This document shows, piece after piece, positions 11,886 to 22,502 of a DNA stretch of 64,000 nt. Each line of letters opens with the position of its first letter. The first letter of the stretch is position 1. The stretch is from contig QUOL01000019.1 of the NCBI GenBank assembly GCA_009761415.1, positions 248,001 through 312,000 on the forward strand. The letters run 5' to 3'. This DNA comes from Sarcomyxa edulis. Lineage: Eukaryota; Basidiomycota; Agaricomycetes; Agaricales; Mycenaceae. The position numbers and the translations under genes are program-made. The notes under the pieces are model-generated. The model saw only the letters and a list, made by a program, of their open reading frames with translations. It was not told the DNA's origin and did no database searches.

Positions 11886-13160
11886 TCATGCGGTCTCAAA
11901 GCAGGTTAACAAGCCGGTCAACTTGTTCAGGACAAGCCTTTGGGTATTCGCGTCGACATCCGTCTTGAGGTTCGCGTCGAGAACAGAGACAGAGGCATGG
12001 CACCCTGTACCCGTCACCACCGTCGTTTCGTCCGGAAGATGATTTGTTCCACAGTTCTCAACATCCGTAGCCGTCGCATTAGCATTGACTCTGGTCAAAA
12101 CGAAAGAAAAATCGGAAACGGAGGTGCAGTTGTCTGTCGCAGCATAATTCAGGTTCAGTGTGATATTCGGAGGCAGCAAAGGTTGTGAATTGGCGAGGAG
12201 ACGTTGGGTAAAGATTACGGTGAGCTCTCCATAGATGTGAGCAGCCCGAGAGTTCTGCGATGTTGGATCGGTATCAAGAGTGGTGAACGCAACTTGTGAA
12301 GCTGTTCGGGCAGAGAAGGCGGCTGAAGCGTGGCCCTCGAGTGCTGCTTCGCAGGCGGCGCCTACCGTGCCAGATCCAAGAACTGCGGATCCAAGATTAT
12401 CTGGAGGTAAGTGCGTTTTCCGATTTCAAACGTTAGCCTTGGACACGGAGACCCTCGAAAGAAAGATGATAGGGTTTTTGTCAACTCACTTCCTACATTC
12501 GGGCCACTCACAACAAAGTCACTGGTGAAACCTCCAAAGAATTTGGGAGCAAGTATATGGAGGCCGAAGCGGACTGCGTCGACACTGATTATGTAGTAAG
12601 TCAGAGGAGGGACGGATACGATTAATATCGAGCTTCACTAACGGAAAGGAATTGACATAATTTAGTCGAGCTGTTGATCACCAGGCTCAGTTTCGGGGAA
12701 CCTGGAATCAAGACGATTTGCTCACGATCAGATGCGTTAAAGCCCTCTGGAGGACTGCCAACGGGACAAGTGTCAAACTCGCACGTCACGTTGAGGACAG
12801 TTGGAGACGCTGTAGAAGAACCGGTTCCTGATTCATTCTCAGCCGGGCACGAAAGCACCACCTAAGCGTGAAAGCATGCGTGGGTGACTCGAATTGAACT
12901 GAATATGGAAAAAGAACGCAGACGAACATCAAAACCAGACGACTTGAGCGCGTCATTTTGAGCACGAATCATGGCTACGGCCCAGCTATCACAGATGGGC
13001 ATAATGAAGACGATTTCGAGAGAGTGGGACGAAACGTTGACGCTCACCCATCATCGTTGGTAAGGACAATCTTGTTTCCCATATGTATTTGAGAGACTGC
13101 TAAGGTGATGAGAGAGAAAATCCATGTTGCAGAAAATTTGCTTGGATGTCCAGAGCGCAT
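11886..13160 (-). CDS. SurE-like phosphatase/nucleotidase, secreted (copy B)
   Basis: Six exons (13048-13160, 12928-12985, 12726-12861, 12643-12670, 12490-12584, 11886-12400) give 314 residues. A hydrophobic leader (about 10-24) precedes TNDDG at 34-38, then LSCPAENESGTGSS, PVGSPPEGFNASDPRLNYVNSF and GPNVGNNLGSAVLGSGTVGA. Exons of 58, 136, 28 and 95 bases match copies A and C exactly. The last two introns of A and C are absent, so the C-terminal half is one 515-base exon. B is clearly more divergent in sequence than A is from C, and its last intron-bearing junction is replaced by a short LDANLKTD linker. The function is expected to match that of copies A and C. Confidence 0.85.
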
Positions 13161-13816
13161 GATGTACGCAGCAAGGGTCTGAACGTTTGGCTCACAAGTG
13201 TCACCTCGAGTCTTCGTAAATAAGATCCTGGGAGCTTCAAGATCGAACGCACGTTTGTGCTATAAACTTAGGTCGCGAAGTCCGAGCATATAGCACTCCC
13301 AATCCACTGCATTCCAGCCCGTACGAACCGATTTTGCGCACCTCGCATTCAAGTTGATGATCCGGGTACTTATACCAACAAGGACCGAAGGGGTATTTGT
13401 CGACTTCGAGGAAATCAAGTATTGAGGCCTGAGGGCCGGCTGAGGTGGCAGCTGATGAGTACACTAGTCTGAACGATGGAAAAGTTCCCGAGTACCTCAT
13501 TATAATCCACCCCTTAGTACGCTAACTTGAAGACTGACTAACTATCAAAATCCTCAACGACGACCATAAGTAGTAGAACTGCCCATACGTACTAGGCATG
13601 CTGATTCCGCTGACACCATATCGCCCACAGTAGATGCATGATAATATCCAGAGACATAGCGAGGAGTTGAGGGAGCTGATAGAAGTTCAAGTTGGACTCC
13701 ACGGTAAATGACTCAGATCTTATCTAATCTTATCGATCACGCCAATTCGCCCTTCTCACCGATCTTCAGCTTCATAAACTTGTACTTGTTCTGCCAGCAA
13801 ACTGAACGATCCGAGG
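13161..13816. other. Divergent promoter region, SurE copy B / siderophore acyltransferase
   Basis: No coding region is supported. The 656 bases separate two divergent starts. The plus-side end carries the paired GATA sites listed separately. Confidence 0.45.
13721..13738 (-). promoter_or_regulatory. Paired GATA sites before the siderophore acyltransferase gene
   Basis: On the minus strand the stretch reads ATCGATAAG followed after one base by TTAGATAAG: two GATA cores 10 bases apart, about 80-95 bases before the ATG at 13817. Iron-responsive GATA repressors of fungi (Urbs1, SreA) bind GATA sites of the ATCWGATAA type. These are near matches, not exact ones. Confidence 0.4.
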
Positions 13817-15245
13817 ATGAGTAGTGCTCTCCGACGCCTTCAAGCTGTACAACATGTCATCGCGACCGACCCAAAAACTTCACCATTCCTAATTCTTCCC
13901 GACGATGCGAAAGTCGAGCTCACAGAGTTCGAGTCTAGCGACGGATCTACACAAGTAGTCATCAACGGAGAGGTCGTGAGTGTATATCATACCCTCTCAC
14001 GAACCCTCCCTTTGCTACTCTCTGTTGTTGGTACACCGTACGAGAATACCGACGCGACTCACATCCCGAAAAATCCTGTCGTCGAACTCTATCCGCCTCC
14101 TCCAGGAACTAACAGCAACCAGTCCATCTCCCTATCTGACATGTGGGGGACAGTATACGCGTTGTTTACGTTGCATCATTCTAGGGAGAATATCCCACTG
14201 ATTCTCACAGCAACGATTGCGAACAGGGAAGAATTGCAGGACTATATTCTTCGTTCGGGATTAGGACGGAGGCAACACACTCTTCTTGGTTCTCGATCTG
14301 GCTCAGGTCCCGAACTATTCTTATCGAGAGCAGCGTTTTGGCAAGGCGGAGGAACCCTTGGCTATCATCAACGAGGGTGGCTATCGCGTTCACCGAATGC
14401 GTCGGTCGCACCATTTCCTTCGGTGCAGTCATTCACTCGCACACCTCTCGTGATCACTGCGCATCCATTGCGCCCTCCAAAGCCGCTCCAGGGTGAATGC
14501 TTGTACAAGAGGTTCTGTCCTTCAGTGGGGCAAATTTTGGACTTTACCCACATAAGCTTGGAAGATGGGGGGAGGCATCTGGCCGCGTTCCATAAGTGGC
14601 ATAACGATCCTCGGGTAAACAAAGGTTGGAAGGAAGAGGGACCAGTGGAACAACATGTAGAGTATATCAAGAAGGTTTTGGAGGACCCTGCGGTGCTGGC
14701 ATTGATGATGAGCTGGGACGGCGAATTGATGGGATACTGTGAGCTGGTGTGGATTAAGGCGAGTACTTTCTTGACTTGTCGAGGTCTTCCTAAACCCTAA
14801 TCGCAATGATGCAGGAAAATCACGTTTCCCAGTATATCCCTGACGGGGCGAAGGACTGGGACAGAGGCGTCCACGTTCTTGTCGGCGAGGAAAAATTCCG
14901 CGGTTTGGCTCGATGTGAGTTTGACCTACAAAAACAAAATCCTCGCAGCTGTTCATTGAGATATATTCAACATAGCTGAAACCTGGCTTCGTGGACTTGC
15001 CCATTACAGTTTCCTCGCTGAGCCCAGAACAGACCGTATTCTGGGAGAGCCCAACGCGGATAATGTTGGAATCATGACAACTTCTCTTGCTGCCGGGTTC
15101 CATGCTCATTCAGTAAGTCGACTACAATCATGAGAGGATTAGTCACTCACATTGTGCGATTACGCAGATATTTGATTTTCCATACAAACGTTCATACTTG
15201 ACGATGAATCCTCGGGACAGATTTTTCAAGTCGGATATGCTGTAA
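13817..15245 (+). CDS. Siderophore biosynthesis acyltransferase (SidF/IucB-like, GNAT fold)
   Basis: Four exons (13817-14758, 14815-14914, 14976-15112, 15168-15245) give 418 residues. The C-terminal acyltransferase domain (about 230-410) has FCPSVGQILDFTHI, FHKWHNDPRVNKGWKEEG, MMSWDGELMGYCELVWIKE, the CoA-loop-like DWDRGVHVLVGEEKFRG, RTDRILGEPNADN and a final FPYKRSYLTMNPRDRFF. These are hallmarks of the AlcB/IucB/MbtK conserved domain in enzymes that acylate N5-hydroxyornithine or hydroxylysine with an acyl-CoA in hydroxamate siderophore synthesis. The N-terminal half is the variable domain found in fungal SidF/SidL-type proteins. No NRPS or ornithine monooxygenase gene lies in the window. 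The first intron uses a GC donor (AAG|GCGAGT); the GT alternative breaks the frame. The exact acyl group is not predictable. Confidence 0.8.
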
Positions 15246-15974
15246 ATGGATTCGGTCTATATCATTCTTGGGGCAGGTTCGGGTTGAACGAATTGGGTAT
15301 CAAACTCGAATGAACTCTTCATTTATCTAAGTCGACGATTACATGCTTGCGACGGAATACTTATATTCACGCGTGTAGACTTATGACACGACAGGCTGCT
15401 ATGACGGCGGTAAATGAAAGCGCGAAGAACTTGACGGAAAGAAGGCTTACTGTAACGCCTTAAGCTGCAGGTCAATCACGAAAACGAAAAGCAATGAAGA
15501 CAGTCGTAGTCAAACTTCACCTGGCTCTGAGAAGTAAACTGAGAACGGAATGACAAATTCTAGAGATCACGTCGAAAGACCACGAGTTCGTATCCTTCGG
15601 GAAAGGAAGTTCGAGCATAGGGTGTTCTTCACCGAACACAAGTTCGTCGTATCGAGAGGCAGGGTATCTCTCGCATCCGGCTCTAGATTTATGCTGGTAT
15701 TGTAGTCATTAGCTTGAGATTGGCTAGTAAGGCCAGCAACGGCGAGAAAAAATGAATCATTCACCTCCGTGACTAACGAAAGTTAAGAAGTGATTGGTAT
15801 CCCCTGCTCCCGTTCCGTCTGGTTTCAACTAGTGGGTTTGTGTTCGTTGCCCTAGGAAAGCGGCCGTAGGACTCGGAGTGCTGGAATTAAGACCTCTGAG
15901 TTGCCGCGTTTTGGGGTTTTTACTGGTAGCTACTAGCCGTAGTCATTTTCCAGTCATATCGGATCGCGTCTATG
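15246..15974. other. Spacer between acyltransferase gene and SurE relic
   Basis: No gene is supported. The 3' end probably holds decayed upstream exons of the SurE relic, but I cannot align them by eye. Confidence 0.35.
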
Positions 15975-16470
15975 ATTCTGTATCCTCAGTTTTCGGATCG
16001 GGCACAGTAGGCGCTTGGTAGGCGCTGTATGCGAAGCAGCGCTCGAGTCCATGACCAAGAGAGGAAGTGACGGTTAGCATCACCGAGACGCCCGATGCCT
16101 TCCTCCGAGTACACCTTTCACTACTTACAAACTCCCGGGCTACTGACATCTACGACGTACGTGGCATCAGCGTAGGTTTTCTTTTCGCGTTCTTGCCAAT
16201 TATCCACCTCCAAATAACGTGAATCATGCGATAGACAACTGCACGCCCGCTTCCGATCATCCAATCCTTTTACGATGAAATCACGATAGTTAATGTCGAC
16301 GCGACGCCTAAGCCTACGGACGTCAAGAATCTATGGAACGAATCATCTTCTGGACGAGACGCTGATAGCGACCAGCATATGTTGCCATGCCTCAGTCTCT
16401 GCGAAACGAGAGACAGATGTTGATGCCAAGACCCACTTGAAAACCCGGAACAAATTGAGGGTCGTTGACT
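15975..16470 (+). pseudogene. Decayed SurE-like copy (C-terminal exon, copy-B type)
   Basis: The stretch aligns by eye with the long last exon of copy B. Near 15999 GGATCGGGCACAGTAGGCGC matches the B segment for GSGTVGA, and GCGAAGCAGCGCTCGAG follows. GACATCTACG (about 16145), ATAGACAACTGCACG (about 16230) and CATCTTCTGGACGAGACG (about 16344) match later parts in the same order. A stop appears where B encodes PNIT, insertions and deletions shift the frame, and no upstream SNDDG exon is recognisable, so it cannot make a working protein. It lies about 725 bases before intact copy C on the same strand. Confidence 0.75.
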
Positions 16471-17194
16471 TGAGACCACATAAGTAGTGAGTTTCTTGTG
16501 CCATAGATCTTATTTTAGTGGTTAAGACTGATATTTGTTGCAGTCTTGTTGTCAGTTGCACGTTTACCAGTAAGTCTCAGCTCGAACATGCAAATGGGGA
16601 GTGTGGAGATGCCCTGCTCTTTGGAGAATGCGTGATGGCAAGGGAATTGCAAAGGTTAGTTGGAACATATCAGCGGCAGAGCAAGGTGGTTTGATGGCCT
16701 CTTGGAGTAGCCAAGAGATACAGTGGAGACTGAGTGCGTTGCGACAATCCGGAGTGCAAAAATTATACAGGTGCGAGGTCAGTGGTCACTCGAAATCAAC
16801 GGGTTCTCTTGTGGCTTACGATGAGGAAGTTTACCAATTTGATGTATCGAGAGGGAATCTGGGTCGAATGAATAGGAATGATGAAATGTGTACGACGCCG
16901 GCGCACGTTCCATCTCAAGAGGTTTGGGTCGACGCTTGCGCCAACATCTAGTAACTATACAGTGCCCTTTCACGGCGCAGTCACAATTTGCAATTGCGTA
17001 CCTATTCCCCTCTCAACAGTCCAAAATATCGAAGCGCTCCTTTGCATTCAATCCACAGGAGAAGTATAGAGTCAATGCTAAGAATAGACACCAGAAAGGG
17101 GGTGAATCGAAAGGGAACAGGAGGGTAGGGAACGTTCAAAAGGATGACCTGGAGCTGTTCTGACTCCCACTTACAAGCTCACCACTAGATCATC
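16471..17194. other. Spacer before SurE copy C
   Basis: A 116-codon plus frame (16601-16951) shows no recognisable domain and has no splice partners. I treat the stretch as the promoter region of copy C. Confidence 0.35.
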
Positions 17195-18524
17195 ATGCAT
17201 ATCCAAACCATCCTTCAAATAACTACATCAATCTTCTCCGTCTCCGTTCTTGCTCATAGTCCAACTACCTACAAATTACTTCAGAGCAACGATGACGGGT
17301 AAGACACCTCAATCCTCACTCTCGTTTCGAACAGAGTTTGATACTCTATCAGATGGGCTGTAGCCCAAGTACGGGCGTTCAATACTGCGCTCAATGCTGC
17401 CGGTTTTCATGTAAGCCTTCTTCACAGCTTGCATCCAGACATACCTTCCAACGCTCGGTTATTTAGCCCATCTTGTCCTGCCCTGCCGTGAACAAATCTG
17501 GAAAAGGTTCTTCCACGACGACACCAACGGTCTTGAAAACTCCTTGTGAATTTAATACCTGCCGTGTTGGAAGTCCCGCAGAAGGCTTCAACGCGTCTAA
17601 TAGTGAGCGTTGTATCGAACGCATCATTCATGACAATTGCCAATGACCACCCATTCAGCTCGACTCAACTACGTCAATGGTTACCCGTAAGTGATAGATC
17701 TCACTCACCACGAAATGTTGGCGTGCTTTACCTACTTTCAGTGTCGATGCTACTCTTTACGGCATCAAGACCCTTGCCCCTAAATTCTTCAACAAGTCTA
17801 AACCTGACTTGGTTCTGGCAGGACCGAACGTTGGAAGTAAGTCTCGCATAAGATCTATTCGTAATAGAGTCTAATTTCGTGCACAAGATAATGCAGGCAG
17901 CACAGTTTTGATCTCTGGGACTGTGTCAGTGCCGTCACCGTCATCCATGTTCGTGTATCAAGCTGACTTCATATATATCTACATACTAGCGGTGCCGCGT
18001 CCGCAGCAGCCCTCAATGGAATTCCGTCTATCGCATTTTCTGGAGCTTCAGGCTCCCAGGTCTCGTATACCACGTTACAGACCGATCCCAAAAATCATTC
18101 GTCCCTTGCTGCCTTCACGTATGCTGCTCTCAGCGTTAAATTTCTTGACGCCTTCCTCAGCTCTGGTACCACGCCGCTTCTACCCCCTGGGATATCACTT
18201 AACGTGAACTATCCTTCGATAACACCCTGTCCTTCCACGTCCAACTTCACTTTCGTATTGTCGAGAATCAACGCGAACGCAAGTGCAGTGGATGTGCAGA
18301 CCTGCGGAGCACGCCACTTACCAACAGAGTCGTCGGTCCTCAAGCACAGCGGATGTTTCTCTAGTGTTTCGGTATTCAACGGTGCGTTCGCAGGGTCATT
18401 CTGCAAGTTGGGAACTCAATTAATTTCCACTTCTATAGCTTCTACGAAAGGAGATGTAGACGCGAAAACCCAAGGATTGGTCTTGAAAAAGCTGACTGGT
18501 CTGCTGACTTGTCTGCCTGCGTAG
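17195..18524 (+). CDS. SurE-like phosphatase/nucleotidase, secreted (copy C)
   Basis: Eight exons (17195-17298, 17353-17410, 17467-17602, 17659-17686, 17742-17836, 17888-17924, 17990-18381, 18439-18524) give 311 residues. A signal peptide (about 1-21) precedes SNDDG at 31-35. SCPAVNKSGKGSS, GSPAEGFNASNTRLNYVNGY and GPNVGNNAGSTVLISGTVGAA carry the remaining SurE metal and phosphate-site motifs. Exon sizes equal those of copy A, which lies in inverted orientation 5.8 kb away. The last intron (57 bases) has no in-frame stop, so retention would add 19 residues. The cellular role is inferred as an extracellular or vacuolar phosphatase/nucleotidase. Confidence 0.88.
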
Positions 18525-18655
18525 CACTCGAGATGAAAAGGAATTATATAAATTATGCAGTACGCTTATCGGTGCATTTAGTGTATTTTTAGTGGAACTC
18601 TCCTAAATGTTTGTTGCCGTGCCAGACTTCATATATATGATTGTTTACCCGTACT

Positions 18656-19667
18656 TCATTTCATCCAGCACCCTTTTGCGGACTCCAGGACGTCAGGTAA
18701 CCACCTCCGACCTGAAATCTTCCCTGGAGAGTAAAACTCGTCTTCCTCGAAGCCTTGGGAGATATGCTTCTCCATAGCTAACCTCCATGGCAGGTACTCT
18801 TCAGAGGTGCCAATGTAAGATATGCAATGTTGTCTGTAGGCCACTGGTGAAAGCCGCACATGAGTTATTGGTCTTCCGAGGATTTTGCTTAGGATGCGAG
18901 CGACCTAGAAGGAAGTCATGAACCGTGACAATATAGATCACTGGCAGAGACCTCATACATCATCGTAGGCGTACAGCGCTGGCCCTACAATTATATGGTC
19001 TGTGTTGTGGCTCTTGGCGTCCAGCAATGCGCTGAATGCTACGTCTGCGATGTCGTCTGCCGAGATCCAAGGGAGGCGACCGTCATTCGATGCCGAATAG
19101 ATCCTATTTTCTTCCTTGATACTCCTTAAATGGTGGTCCTGTTCCGCGAAATTTTCTGATGAAGCGCTAGTAAGATATAAAGACAACATCGTGAGGTTTC
19201 GGACATACCCATAAACCACGAAGGGCGAAGGACACAGTAATCCACTCCTATGGAGGCCAGATATTCGTGTACGTGTCCCACGAGATATTTACCTCTGATG
19301 AAAACAGTGGCGCTCAATAACACAAACCTCTTGACATTACGTTTGATGGCAAAGTCGATGAATGCTTTCATAGGTGTAAAGGAGTCGACCACGGGTGGCG
19401 CGACCAGGTACACCTTGTCAATGGGTTTGTTGGCAAGTTGAAAGGGATTGTCATAGGTAGTGGTGTCAAACCAATCGAACCGTACTGCAGGGAAAGGGCT
19501 CGGAGCCACTCCAGATCGCGAAGTAAGCAGTATTTGTTGATCAGCTTTGAGCAATAGTCGTGCGAGCCGAATGGAGGTCTTGCCTGTCCCACCTAGATAA
19601 GTAGATGTCAACTAATGGGTTATGATCCAGCTTATATTGAGTCCATACCTGTGAGAAGAATGGTCAT
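18656..19667 (-). CDS. NmrA-like NAD(P)-binding reductase of the EasG/ergot-alkaloid type
   Basis: Four exons (19649-19667, 19209-19592, 18959-19155, 18656-18904) give 282 residues. The first exon is only 19 bases, and its junction rebuilds the Rossmann start MTILLTGGTGKTSIRLARLL. Family signatures follow: DKVYLVAPP, KRFVLLSAT, LRPSWFMENFAEQDH, ENRIYSASNDGRLPWISADDIADVAFSAL and the YDDVARILSKILGR helix. Proteins of this family include the festuclavine/agroclavine dehydrogenase EasG, but most basidiomycete members lie outside alkaloid clusters and have unknown substrates. No other alkaloid gene is present here, so I infer only a cytosolic NAD(P)H-dependent reductase or redox sensor. Confidence 0.8.
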
Positions 19668-20295
19668 GATGGGCGGGATGAGAGTCTGAACTTGGTTTGA
19701 ACGAGATAAGGAAACTCGGCGTATGTGCAGGCTTCCGGCGGCTAGATCGGAAGATTATCGCGATCGGGTCACGAAGATAAAAAATTACGGTGATCTGATT
19801 GAATTTTAAGAAGATATTGAAGCCGTTTGTGCAAGACCTTGAGCGTGGTCATGGGTCCGAGGGCTTGCCACAGGCAGAGTGGATTGATACCGACTGACAG
19901 TCCATAGATTGACGAGTGTCAAGCTGAGCGAAGAGGATAATACATATCAATTTATCAGTGTAACAAGGTCAATATCAACACTAGCGCTGAGGCCTCAGGG
20001 ACTCCGAGTCGGGAAGCTTGTTACTAACTTACTTACCTTGTAGTGGACCACCAAAATGAATCCGAGTCACACCGGCGTCACGGTCTAAATGTAGAGCTGT
20101 GAGTTGTTCTTGTTGTCCTGCACCATTATCGGAGCTACAAATCAAAGTCCGCCAGAAATCCGCTCATCAAGAGTCTGTCACGGTTTGAATTTTGTTGTTT
20201 TTCCTATCCTTCTACGAAGTTTGGGCTCCTTCCTCAACGAAGTTTGCCAAAAGATGATTGCTCGAAGTTGCACGGGTCTTTGGAGCGAATCACTA
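19668..20295. other. Divergent spacer between reductase and Ybp1/glomulin-like gene
   Basis: No separate gene is supported. The open frame 20104-20373 overlaps the uncertain 5' end of the downstream gene; an alternative ATG in that frame lies at 20254. Confidence 0.4.
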
Positions 20296-22427
20296 ATGGT
20301 TTTCGACAAATCGCTCACCGATCTCTTGCAAGTCCCTGAGAATGCCGGAGAAGATATAGTTTCTATTTCCTAGACTTTCACTGATCAACGATACTAATTA
20401 CCGCACATCTTATTACAGGAAATCAGTGCCGCTATTGTAGCGCTCATTCTCTCCGCCAGCCACGACAAGGATCCCCGATTAAATTTCGAAGATTTATACC
20501 ACGCCATTACCAAATTTGGCTGCTCCTCGCTCCTTGTTCGTCACTCGTGCATCGTAAATTTTGTTCTCCCATGTTCTAATAGAGCTCACAGGATCCTCTG
20601 AACTCGTTACCTCACCTTCTGAAATCCCAAAACCAAAGCGCAAAAGATATCATAGCTCTGATGAGCGAATGCAGCAGTGCGAAAGAAGTGCTCATTGCCG
20701 CGCAGGAGGCCGTGGAACGTGTCGAATCTTCTTTGAGTTTTGAATCTGACGAGCAGGACGATGTTGAGGTCGAAGATCAACCTGAAATTCTACCTCTTCC
20801 GAGCCAGCTTGTTATCCTAGTGGCGATGTACGCTTCCAGTAAGTTTGCTCACAATAATACATGCCCAATTCTTGAATGATTGGCCTGCAGCGATCCCTCG
20901 CCTCAAACTCCGGAATAAAAGTGCATTGGACACAATTCGTCCGCTGCTCTCTGACTTAGAGATGACGATACAAATTACTGGTGGACGTTGCACTAAATTG
21001 GAGGCGCAGGATCTCATCGCGAGTGTGGCTCATCTAGTCAAACGTGCTTTTGAGTGGGTACAAGATATCTCTATCATTCAGGCTGATGAATTGTCCGCAT
21101 GTGTGGTCAGTCCATAGTTCTCTCCGAATTTTCTTCAACGGTGTTGACAAGTCTTGGATCGATAGAAAATATTCCAGAATTTGATGGACTCAACTCTGGC
21201 GGCTTGCGCACATTATATCGACTCCTTTCTTGCAACAAGAAACTTTGAGAGATTTTTTCCCCGTCTTACCTTTTCCTCCAGTGTCAAAGCAGGATGGGAA
21301 GATGGAGAGAGAGTTGTGTCTGATGCGTTGGTGCGTAGTCTCTCAATCATGTTTCTTGATCTCATTACTCGAACTGATAAGTTTATTAGCGAGCATACAC
21401 TGCTATTGGCATAAAACCTAGTGACCAAGTACTTTCTCCATCTCTGGGCTCGATGATATCTCTGGCCCATTCACCCGTGGAATTTCCGGAGCCCAACTCA
21501 CTCCTGCGCCCCTTCCTTCCGATCATCCTCACCTCGATTCAAACTAACAATGCCCTCGACGAAGCGCTATCCCTCATCCTGACGTCGCTCCATCCTGAAA
21601 AATCACAACTCTCAGATGCTGATCTCTCGCCTGAGCTCGTTGTTCCTCTTACCTCCCTCTTATCTTCCCTAGCAAGCACTCATCCAGATGCCTCCATAAG
21701 ACACTTGACGTTTCGTATCCTGTCCCTTATCCTTTTCTCAACTGCTCCAGAGTTGCGCCTTCACGTCCTCACTGATCTAACCACCGACAACGAATTTCCC
21801 CAGATGCGCGTGGCAGCTCTAGGTCTAGTCAAAGAGGCTGTCCTCGAAGGACTCGAAATTTCTCAGGAGTCGAAACCTAATCTATTTGCGTCTTCATTTT
21901 TCTTACGGGCTCTTGGCCCCGTTTTTCTGCGATCGACTCCCCCGGACCTCTTTTCCTCAGATCCAGACCTATCCGTCCAAGATTTCCAGGAGTCTACAGA
22001 ACCTCCACGGCTTGTTGAATGTCTTTCTTTGTACTATGTCCTTCTCCGCAGGGATCATCAGAATCAAGTGGGTGGCGCTTTATTTCGTGCGAGATGGGAG
22101 AATGAATTTGATTTTTTGGGGACCGTTTAGACGGGTATACGCGATTGTGATATCATCGCCGATACAGAGAAATATTTTTTGAAGCCTCTGCGATCTGCCT
22201 TAGAGAAATGGATGGGTGACTCGGTTGATCCTCAGGGTATGTGACGAGTTTCATCCGCCTACTTGATTCGTGCTCCCATCTGATGTTGGTGATGCTTAGT
22301 GCACATGCATGATATTATGCCACTAGTGTCCTTGAAAATGAGTCTTGAGCGAGTGGACGACACAATTGCACAGCTAGGATTAGGATTGACATCTGGGTCC
22401 ACGACTATCGAGACATCCCTCTCCTGA
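20296..22427 (+). CDS. Ybp1/ALF4/glomulin-family protein
   Basis: Eight exons (20296-20331, 20419-20535, 20583-20838, 20891-21105, 21178-21330, 21390-22067, 22131-22236, 22300-22427) give 562 residues. The protein is almost wholly helical and HEAT-like. The best family cues are DPLNSLPHLLKSQ followed by ECSSAKEVLIAAQEAVERVE, LIASVAHLVKRAFEWVQ, and the C-terminal ECLSLYYVLLRRDHQNQ-TGIRDCDII..LRSALEKWM. I associate these with the Yap1-binding/kinetochore Ybp2/glomulin group. Members act in oxidative-stress signalling and at kinetochores in yeast, or inhibit cullin-RING ligases (glomulin). The first two exons are uncertain; from 20583 on the frame is firm. Confidence 0.6.
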
Positions 22428-22502
22428 CAAAGCCGGATATGCATTAACTATCCTGTTATCTTCTCCACGATCTGTTATCAAGTCGAACTACATCCAATGA
22501 CT

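Noticed and set aside
3500..15245. A mevalonate-derived siderophore gene cluster (HMG-CoA reductase plus SidF-like enzyme)
   Set aside because: No SidI/SidH-type genes, NRPS, monooxygenase or transporter is present. HMG-CoA reductase is housekeeping and 6 kb of unrelated sequence lies between.
16601..16951. A 116-codon plus-strand frame between the SurE relic and copy C
   Set aside because: No recognisable domain and no consensus splice links to flanking sequence.
17897..17924. A shorter version of SurE copy C exon 6 using the acceptor ATGCAG
   Set aside because: The upstream acceptor CACAAG restores GPNVGNNAGST, matches the only usable acceptor in copy A, and gives the same 37-base exon.
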